From: Planctomycetia bacterium
Lineage (GTDB): Bacteria; Planctomycetota; Planctomycetia; Gemmatales; HRBIN36
Length of the DNA: 43,901 nt
Direction: 5' to 3'
Assembly (NCBI GenBank): GCA_016795155.1
Contig: JAEUIE010000004.1
Location: 1-43,901, forward strand
The position numbers and the translations under genes were made by a program. Positions 8,417 to 16,000 of this stretch are shown piece by piece (within the stretch, counting starts at the first letter, position 1; each line of letters opens with the position of its first letter). The notes beneath the pieces were generated by a model, which was not told where the DNA came from, made no database searches, and saw nothing but the letters and a program-made list of their open reading frames with translations.

Positions 8417-8545
8417 CAATCCGAATAACCGCAAAGCGAAGCAGAAAACTAGCTAATTCATTGCGTTTTCAGCAGTTTATTCCATTTGCGAAAGAGTGCA
8501 AGTCTCAGCGAAAAAAAGCGAAAAGGATGTGTATTGAGAGCTTAA

Positions 8546-8857
8546 TTGTGTAGTAAGTGTGTATTCAACCTGCCCACGCCCGTCACCATCGCTGCCCTCG
8601 GCACAGATGGCCCGCCTGCCAAACGCAGCGAAGGACGCTATCGCTTCCTTTGCCCGCACTGCCAGGAAATGCTCGCCACCGTCAACCCACGCAACAACCT
8701 CGCCCACTGCTTCGGCTGCAGCAAGAATCTCAACAACATCGACCTGCTCATAATCCTCGGCTACGACTTCAAAACCGCCGACAGCATCCTGACGCGGATG
8801 TATGAGCAGCACTGTTCGCGGTTGCCACATGCGGAAGTGCCAGCAGCATCAAAATAG
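8546..8857 (+). CDS. CHC2-type zinc-finger protein (primase-like), probably truncated
   Basis: The frame opens at TTG 8546, immediately after an in-frame stop, and has no ribosome site. The central part RYRFLCPHCQEML, then NNLAHCFGCSKNLNNIDLL is a C-x2-C ... C-x2-C zinc ribbon with the DxL helix that follows the CHC2 finger of DnaG-type primases. About 100 aa remain. The lack of a normal start and the neighbouring scars suggest a fragment of a mobile element gene. A stand-alone zinc-finger accessory protein is the alternative. Confidence 0.5.
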   Translation: MCSKCVFNLPTPVTIAALGTDGPPAKRSEGRYRFLCPHCQEMLATVNPRNNLAHCFGCSKNLNNIDLLIILGYDFKTADSILTRMYEQHCSRLPHAEVPAASK

Positions 8858-9237
8858 AAAGACTGTTCTTCCACCCTGTCTCTGGGACCGTACCACCATG
8901 CTTACTCTTCACCAACTGACCAGCACCGTCGCAGACACCTTCTCCAGTTCGCGCAACAATTCGGGAATCGAGGCATTTTTGGACCGAAATCTATACAGCG
9001 TTTATTTGGCAAGAACTCTGATCACAATTTGGTCGGTAACAGTTGCCAAGGGTATATAACTGTTGTTTTTCAATGTTCGTGATGTCATCTTTTCTGAAAA
9101 AATGATATTCTCCCGTAGCCAATGTTGGCGAGAGCCAAGTTCGATCTGCTCAAAGCAAAAGTTCTCAGTGCCTAATTGAAGTAATTGAGTAAGGTGGCGA
9201 AGACAGTTGGTTGCAACAGACCTGCGGGTGAACCATT
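8858..9237. other. Gene-free stretch
   Basis: I see no frame with coding character, no RNA gene and no clear repeat here. Confidence 0.5.
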
Positions 9238-10521
9238 TTAATTTCCATTGATTCGGGCAACAGCCTGTCGTCTAAACCATCGTGGTCGAATACTCAGCCA
9301 TGCACCCGCCATTGTCAAAAAGCCTGCGCCCAGCCATCGCATGATTCCCCTCCCGCTGTCATGCTCCCAAACCCATATGGCATGAGTATCGTTATTGGTA
9401 ATAATCCGACCGCTTTCGGAAACTACGAGTTGATTTTGTGTTCCTGGCATGACCATGAATGGGTGTGTGTATGCAATGATTGATAAACTCTGTTCCATAA
9501 TAGGTTTTTTGGTGATGATATCATAACCTCTCAACTTCACGGTGATAGACCCCTTGGAGAACCAATCAACCCATTGTCGTTGGATCCAATCCGGGACCCA
9601 GGCGGGTAGATTAGTTTGGTAAGGTATCAATCCCGCAGAGTCAGTTACTGTGTAATAACAACGTGAATTGGTACTGACCGCCACTTCTGTAGGTGGCAAG
9701 GGGACGGGGCCTTCTTCAGTGGTGACATATTCCTCACCAATCGCATAGTATGCGGCATGTTTTTTTTCTCCGCGTCGTGGCAATACGGCTAGTCGGGAGG
9801 TACTCACAAAGCGAGGAATTCCGAATTGAGGAACCTGACCCACTAAATATTTCTTTTGGAGGTGATAAACAGCGATGCCCTTGCCTTGACCACTGATTGC
9901 CAAAAGGCAATTATCAGAACTTATAGACATGTTTTGCATCATATTGGACCCTAAGTAATTATCGTTTTGCGTTGTCTGCGGAGGAACGAATTTGCAATGG
10001 AGTTGTCCGTTAGTGAGATTCCAAACGTGGATTTCCTCAGCTAATTGCACGGCCAGAACCGATCCATCGGGCGAAAATGTTACAGAACTAGGTATCATGA
10101 GGGGGCTCAATTCCAGTCTGATTCGAAAGCATGGACTAGTACCGAGAGCCTTGTAGATAACAATCTCGGGTTTTTCAGTTGACCATACGGCGTATAGAGA
10201 TCTATCTTCAGAGAATTGAACTTGAGGTCGCCATCTTCCTGAATTATCCGAGAGCAATGGAAAGCTTTGGGGCATTCCGGTCAGGCAGTCATAAGATCGC
10301 AATTCTATTTCCCAATTTGATGTGGTTGCATCTTGGGTACCTTGCGTGTGTACAGTCATGAGTAGCCGCCGATGTTCATCAAGCCAGAGGATACGATCTT
10401 CTGAACGGCCGCTTTGTTGGAGCATAGACCAGGACAAATGGCTGACCGGCCAAAATAAAATCATCAGTGCAATCGTGACGAGAATAATCCCAGCAGTGAA
10501 TCGCAACAATGATCGAATCAT
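9238..10521 (-). CDS. Membrane-anchored WD40-like beta-propeller protein
   Basis: ATG 10521 begins MIRSLLRF followed at once by a transmembrane helix (AGIILVTIALMILFWPV). A longer frame from 10611 would overlap the upstream gene and hide this helix. The 427-aa product has WD40-like blades: VTFSPDGSVLAVQL, EIHVWNLTNGQLHCKF, SISSDNCLLAISGQGKGIAV and HAIWVWEHDSGRG. A second hydrophobic helix (WLGAGFLTMAGAWLSI) and a basic tail end the protein, so both ends are probably in the membrane with the propeller between them. It sits 62 bases after a second propeller-like gene and is probably in one operon with it. The function is unknown. Confidence 0.65.
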   Translation of the reverse strand: MIRSLLRFTAGIILVTIALMILFWPVSHLSWSMLQQSGRSEDRILWLDEHRRLLMTVHTQGTQDATTSNWEIELRSYDCLTGMPQSFPLLSDNSGRWRPQVQFSEDRSLYAVWSTEKPEIVIYKALGTSPCFRIRLELSPLMIPSSVTFSPDGSVLAVQLAEEIHVWNLTNGQLHCKFVPPQTTQNDNYLGSNMMQNMSISSDNCLLAISGQGKGIAVYHLQKKYLVGQVPQFGIPRFVSTSRLAVLPRRGEKKHAAYYAIGEEYVTTEEGPVPLPPTEVAVSTNSRCYYTVTDSAGLIPYQTNLPAWVPDWIQRQWVDWFSKGSITVKLRGYDIITKKPIMEQSLSIIAYTHPFMVMPGTQNQLVVSESGRIITNNDTHAIWVWEHDSGRGIMRWLGAGFLTMAGAWLSIRPRWFRRQAVARINGN

Positions 10522-10583
10522 GTTCAAAGTGGTCCATTTTTCGAGACGATTGACGACATTGGCAAAATATGTCAAACCTACGT

Positions 10584-12356
10584 CTACGGAGCAGAAAAGG
10601 CAGGAATGCAAAAACCAGGTAAGTTCGCTTCTTGGGTCAGCATCCCCGACTTTGCCGCAGCCCGCAATTCCAATATTGTTGCTGTATCTATCCAGGACTT
10701 CAACAAGCTTTTGGCTTCTGCTGAGTTCAGCAGAACGAGCAACTCCACCGCACGCTGATGACGGAGATGTTCCATTTGTAAAGTAGGAAAATGCATGAGC
10801 ACCGATTGTGCACTTCTTTGAAGCACGGACTGGTTATTTTGGCTCTGGATTCGCAATTCCTTCCTCGCATTGTCCCCAGCAAGTAGTAATCGTTCAATCG
10901 CAACATCGCGCTTTTCTGAATCGGCAAGTTGATTGATCCATTGATGAAGACTGGCTTGCGAGGGAGGCGTGTAGCGTTCCTTGAGGAACTCCACGCAACC
11001 TTGTCTGTCCTCTAACATGCTATATGCGGCCTGCCAAGCAATGGCAGCATTTTCGGAAGCCAAGTCATTCCATGCACGAATCATTACGGAACGCGGTTTT
11101 ATCTTGGTTGCTGGGGGTGTTGATCGAATATTCCACAAAACAATCAGTGCATCCTTGGCTGAAAATGCTCCGAACCATTGGCCATCAGGGGATAGTTCCA
11201 TCAGAAGCAATTCAGGAACCTTTGGATCTAGCATAACTAGACGCGTTCTGGCGCCAGGCCATTCGCACCACGCAAAGCGTGCGTGTTGATCACCGTTGTG
11301 GCCCAAACTCAGAAACGCCACATAGCTCATTCGATTTGGAGCAATTGCCAAAGGACCAGCAGTTATTGTCAATGGACGGACCTCGCCAGCTTTCAAATCG
11401 GTGTTTGATTGACGCAATTTAGTGCAATTCGGCATTTCTAATTCCTGAGTTAACCTCCCATCCGACAGAAACAAGCTTCGATGATCACTACTGAGGTGAA
11501 AGCGTGGGCCTGGTTTGAGTGGAACATCGGCTTGACGTTCTCCAGTGAGGAGATGACGAGTCTGTTGAAAGAAGATGACGCTTTGTGTTTCTGAAGGGAA
11601 AATGGCTTGCGCATACTGGTAAGTTGGCGGAATTTCGATGGTTTTCTCCCACCGTAATTTTCCAGAGGCTGTATCCCACATTTGAATACGGCTGGTGTTG
11701 ACACGAAAAGGGGGAGAAGTCGGACGCACGGGAAACAATTGCAAAAACAGCGAGCCTTCATCTGGCGAGAAATGATCGATGATGTGGCCAATTTCGCTAA
11801 TCTCGCCGCCCAAAGGCAGCTCTTTGTGTGATCCGTTTGACAAATCGTATAAGACAAGGTGATCCTTGAAATTGTCCTGTATTAGGTATCGGCACTTGGA
11901 TGAAAGTCGGTGAACTAGTGTGACTTGGGGATAGACGGTTTCGATCCGGGCATTCCGTTTTTTGTGGTGTTCAGTTGCCACCTTGCACTCCACGACTTTA
12001 TCCAGGTTCCCCGTTTGCAAATTCCAGTTGCACACACGTCCTCGTCGATCCACGGTGACAACCGCCTTGCCATCCGGTGTAAACCGCAAGGATTCAATCA
12101 TTGAATTCATGAAATCCTTGTACGGATGTCCCGTAGTGATTGGGATGCGTTTTGTAGGATTTACGGTCGCCAGGTCTTTCCAATCAATCGTTCCATTATC
12201 TTGAGCCGCGGATCGCTGCATGATCCCAAGTAATAGAATCAAATACCAAATTGCTCGACTGTGAGTTTGAGAGCACTGCAATCGTTTCCCAGCTACAATA
12301 ATTTTTTTGATTGTGCCGATTCGATTGTAAAGCAGAGGGTAAGCAAATGTGCACAT
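10584..12356 (-). CDS. Secreted WD40-like protein with C-terminal helical region
   Basis: The frame is open from a TTG at 12377; the first ATG is at 12356, which I use (590 aa). A hydrophobic segment (AIWYLILLLGIM, then QRSAAQ-DN) acts as a late signal peptide or anchor near residues 35-55. Propeller-type blades follow: LRFTPDGKAVVTVDRRGRV, CNWNLQTGNL, IQMWDTASGKLRWEKTIEI and MELSPDGQWFGAFSAKD, then LIVLWNIR. The last 170 residues (from WNDLASENAAIAWQAAYSML) are helical and contain HEAT-like units, as in many planctomycete WD40 proteins with an 'A(W)DDLAxxDAxxAYxAxxxL' module. No function can be assigned. Confidence 0.65.
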   Translation of the reverse strand: MCTFAYPLLYNRIGTIKKIIVAGKRLQCSQTHSRAIWYLILLLGIMQRSAAQDNGTIDWKDLATVNPTKRIPITTGHPYKDFMNSMIESLRFTPDGKAVVTVDRRGRVCNWNLQTGNLDKVVECKVATEHHKKRNARIETVYPQVTLVHRLSSKCRYLIQDNFKDHLVLYDLSNGSHKELPLGGEISEIGHIIDHFSPDEGSLFLQLFPVRPTSPPFRVNTSRIQMWDTASGKLRWEKTIEIPPTYQYAQAIFPSETQSVIFFQQTRHLLTGERQADVPLKPGPRFHLSSDHRSLFLSDGRLTQELEMPNCTKLRQSNTDLKAGEVRPLTITAGPLAIAPNRMSYVAFLSLGHNGDQHARFAWCEWPGARTRLVMLDPKVPELLLMELSPDGQWFGAFSAKDALIVLWNIRSTPPATKIKPRSVMIRAWNDLASENAAIAWQAAYSMLEDRQGCVEFLKERYTPPSQASLHQWINQLADSEKRDVAIERLLLAGDNARKELRIQSQNNQSVLQRSAQSVLMHFPTLQMEHLRHQRAVELLVLLNSAEAKSLLKSWIDTATILELRAAAKSGMLTQEANLPGFCIPAFSAP

Positions 12357-12377
12357 GTTTGTTCTCAGTCGATTCAA

Positions 12378-12692
12378 GGGAGATAGATTCTATTCTTGTT
12401 TACGATGCAGAGTGCGATTGAGGCAGTTATATATTTTACCGCCCTATCGCGGTCTATCAAAGCCTTGGGCAAGGTGTCGCCGTTTCGGAAGGTGGAAAGG
12501 GAGGTTAATGGAAAGAGAGTGATGAAGAAGTAATTGGAAGTTCTCGCCGACGTCAAGTTGACCTATCGAGTCCGTGCAATTCTTGGAATCATAGACAATG
12601 TGCTTCATGAAGGTCTACCGGGGAACCATCGCTGGACCAATTTCTCAGGCAACCAGCTAAGCGCCTCCAGTGCTGTCAACTTGCACATAAAA
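12378..12692. other. Gene-free stretch upstream of the ISL3 scar
   Basis: Short frames exist on both strands, but none has a ribosome site or a recognisable product. The region lies between the propeller genes and IS debris and may contain more decayed IS sequence. Confidence 0.4.
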
Positions 12693-12907
12693 GGGTTCAT
12701 CCGCACATTTGGTGAGAGCCTTTCCCCAACCCAACATCATGAATGTAACTTGAGGAGGGATTAGGCTGCTGCGAGGAAGCGAATTCGTAACAAATCGAAG
12801 TTGCCTCGGCCGTACATCTGTCGCTTGATCAGTTTCAGTCGGTTTATCTGTCCTTCCAGTTGTCCATTACTCCACGGAAGCGCAATGTCAGCTTGCACCC
12901 CTATTAG
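12693..12907 (-). mobile_element. ISL3-family insertion sequence remnant (transposase 3' end plus terminal repeat)
   Basis: On the minus strand, codons down to TAA 12763-12761 encode ADIALPWSNGQLEGQINRLK, then LIKRQMYGRGNFDLLRIRFL. This is the conserved C-terminal end of ISL3-family DDE transposases (SNGxxEGxxNxLKxxKRxxYGRxxFxLLRxR). About 45 bases past the stop, GGGTTCATCCGCACATTTGG (plus strand, 12693 onward) resembles the ISL3 terminal inverted repeat. The frame is lost upstream of about 12907, so only one end of the element survives. Confidence 0.7.
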
Positions 12908-12957
12908 GCCAGCATCTTGCACCCCAGCTATGCCAAGCTGCTGGAAAAGGTCGAAGA

Positions 12958-13015
12958 TTGTTTCTCACCATAAGTCCCTCAGCCTCTTGGTGAAGGGACT
13001 TATGGCGAGAAACAA
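12958..13015. repeat. Long inverted repeat (22-bp arms, one mismatch, 14-base loop)
   Basis: TTGTTTCTCACCATAAGTCC (continuing CT) at 12958-12979 pairs with the reverse complement at 12994-13015, with a single mismatch. It lies about 70 bases beyond the stop codon of the giant helicase. It could be two IS ends left abutting after an internal deletion, a miniature element, or a strong bidirectional transcription barrier. No T-tract follows. Confidence 0.7.
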
Positions 13016-13086
13016 TGCGATCAGGAATGGCCTATGCCAGTGGAGCAAGTAAGTGGCCTAATTAGAGGTGCAGGATGACAGTTCCA

Positions 13087-16000
13087 TCATTTGTTCACCA
13101 ACAAAATGCTTCGTAACTCTCTTGGGATATTATCAAACTCCAAAATGTAGCTATTAGATCGCGCGGCCTTACTGATTGGATCAATAATATCTAGTCCACG
13201 TTCGAGCACGTACAAATTTTCTCCATTAGTAACACTGAAGTACGCATAGCGCATGTGGATTGGTGAGTAATATGCAGAGAGAATGTCCACATTACCAGTT
13301 ACGCTTGGAACAACGTTGAGACATGCTTCAATTTTCTTCTTCTGATCTATTGCGTTAAATTGATCGCCTTTTGAGATGTCAGCGATTTGAGTCACAATTG
13401 TCACTTTGACTGGTTGGCCTCGTGTCCATGGAATCGAGGTAAGAAACTGTAATAACGCATTGATTTGATGATTTTTACGCAGATAAGGATCTTGAATAAC
13501 CAGTTCAGTAATGTTCTGATCCTCAAGTCGCGTGAGCACCTTCTTAAAATCCACCTTTTCACCCTTGTGAATTGGATGGACTTTGCAGCCTGGTTGAGCA
13601 CGGAAGAGTTTTTCAAGTGGTAATGGCTCGGCATAGGAGGCGAACCAGTCATCCAGAGCAGATACTGCGAGATTCAGCTGATTGGAGGATCTTGTATGCC
13701 AGAGTGGTTGTCGGTGAGTAATCGAATTGAACACAGTTGTTCGGTTATCACCCCAATGAAACCCAACAGACTTCGGTCCTATTTGGTTGGGGTGATCGAG
13801 TGAAAGAAGAGCCATGGGTGGCATCGGAGCACTCGGTTTCACACGGAATAGCTCGACTCCTGCCTGGGCGAGTGCAAGCAAATGAGCTGGTGGAACGGTG
13901 CTTGATGTATCCCATTCCCGTATAGCAATTCGGACACGATGGCCACTACGGAAGGCGGCTTCAACGACAGGCAAGTGCCACGGTCCAAATTCTGGTGGAC
14001 CATCATATTCGAATCGTTCCACGACGAGGTCGAGACGTACAGCATTGCAAATGGCTGTGCGTAGTGCGTTCCCTGCATCAGGTAGATCGTAAGGTCGCAC
14101 ACTGTCGGTTTCGTACAGTGAGAGAAAGGAAGCAAGATATTCGGCTACGGGACCGCGAGTAAGTTGTTCGTGACAAAATTGGTTGCGATAACTTCGTAGA
14201 CACGCGTAGCACGATGCAGATTCACTGCATGTACAGTTCGCCACCCTTGCATGAGCGGCTTCCAGAACTCGCTTGAGTTCATCTTCATCGGCGAGTCGTA
14301 GACAGTGTCCAGCACCACCTGGTACATCATCGAAAATAACCACTTCTTGCGCTCCTCCGGCTGGAAGCGGACGAATCACGCCATTGATATCGTTCGCTTC
14401 GATTCCGAGCGCATCGGTCATTCCACCCAGAATGGCAAATTGCAAACTGTACCAGAACCCCAAATTGTTGCGATCGTACCCACTTCCGGAGAAAACTAAT
14501 CTTGTAGCAGAAGAACGAAACTCATGGGCGAGATGAACCATGTCATAATTCTTGCCATTACATGGCTGACCGTACGGAGTGTGATGACTTTCTACTTCTT
14601 TAATTGCGTTTTTACCTCTACCACTAGTTTTCAACTTGACTTCCCGCATGCAGTATTTGCACAAGAGAAACCCTACACCTCTATCATCATCCCCTGCGTT
14701 AAAGACGAAGAAATCAGCTTGCTCTGTTGTGCGAACCGTAACACTCCGGCTGGCATTTCCCAATTTACAACGCACGGGGTCTTCGAGTTCCTTTTGGGGA
14801 TCGAACAACACTTGGGATGACCGAATCCGATGTGGTTTGTCGAACGACAGGTCATCGCCATTTTGCATTAGATCCGTAGTGAAGCCGTATTCAGGGACTC
14901 GGTATAAATGTCTACGGGAGATAGGTTCATTACAAACAGGGCAGAAATCGCCTGGGAATACTTCTTCAGGATTCAAACTTCTCATAACGTGGCTACATAC
15001 TTTGCATTTGGCATACCATTTTTCCTCAAATTCCTTGTGTCGCGGTTTCTTGATGCCAATACTTCTCCACAACTTGCCACGGGCAACAATTTCAGATCCC
15101 GGCACATACTCAGAGAGTGCAAGTCGTAAATCACGCTCCAGTTTTAGTCCGCGATCAGCTGTGTCAAGTGACACGTTGTATATAGGAAATGCGTAACTCG
15201 GTAGTACCACGCGATCGCTGAAGAACGATACCCAGTCGGTTTTCTCGAAACCCTCAAGGCGTCCTTCAAGGCGGTATGCCTGCCTGGAAATAGATTCAGC
15301 TCGCTGGCTCTGTTTCTCTTTCCTTGCTTTCAACTCATCGTTACGTAAAGCGTCGATAGCTTCGCGATAGGATTCCACTTCCGAAGAGTAGTACTCACGA
15401 GCTTTACGAATGCTTTCGGTGATCTTTTCCGCGATCCGGTTCGGCTCGAACATTCCATTGGGAACAAGTTTATGGATTGTGTCAGCATTTCGTGAGATGG
15501 CTTTCGGCAGGTCAGCTAAAAAGGTATCAGTCGGCGTTGGCTGCTGATTCGGAAAGAAATGCTGTATCTGTGACAACACCTTACCATTAGAAGCACTATT
15601 CCTCACAAATTCCGCCAGGAGTACGGCAGCGATGTGCCTTTGGTAAATCAACTCGTTCCGCAACCCTACTCGTGGTGGCCGTGCCACTGCTTCGATGAGT
15701 AATGGCGGATTGGAATAATGATGTTCATCGTGCGACCTAGATTGAACGAAGGTTACAACCATGGCAGCTGTACCCACACCTCGCCCCGCCCGACCTGCAC
15801 GCTGTTGATAGTTCACAACCGAGGGTGGTACATTTCTCAGTAAGACCGCTTCGAGGTCTCCTAGGTCAACCCCCAGTTCGAAGGTGGTTGAACTACTTAG
15901 CACATTGATTTGGCCTACCTCCGGATGATGACCATCCTGAAACGCAGTCTGATGGTTAGTGGCAAGTTGAGGACCGAGTTGGGCGGTGTGTTCCCGTGCC

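Noticed and set aside
8373-8460. Functional tRNA or tmRNA gene
   Set aside because: The T-arm and acceptor 3' strand are present, but no pairing 5' half, D-arm or tag reading frame exists on the same strand.
12534-12764. 76-codon plus-strand frame
   Set aside because: It overlaps the ISL3 terminal repeat, has no ribosome site and is not recognisable.
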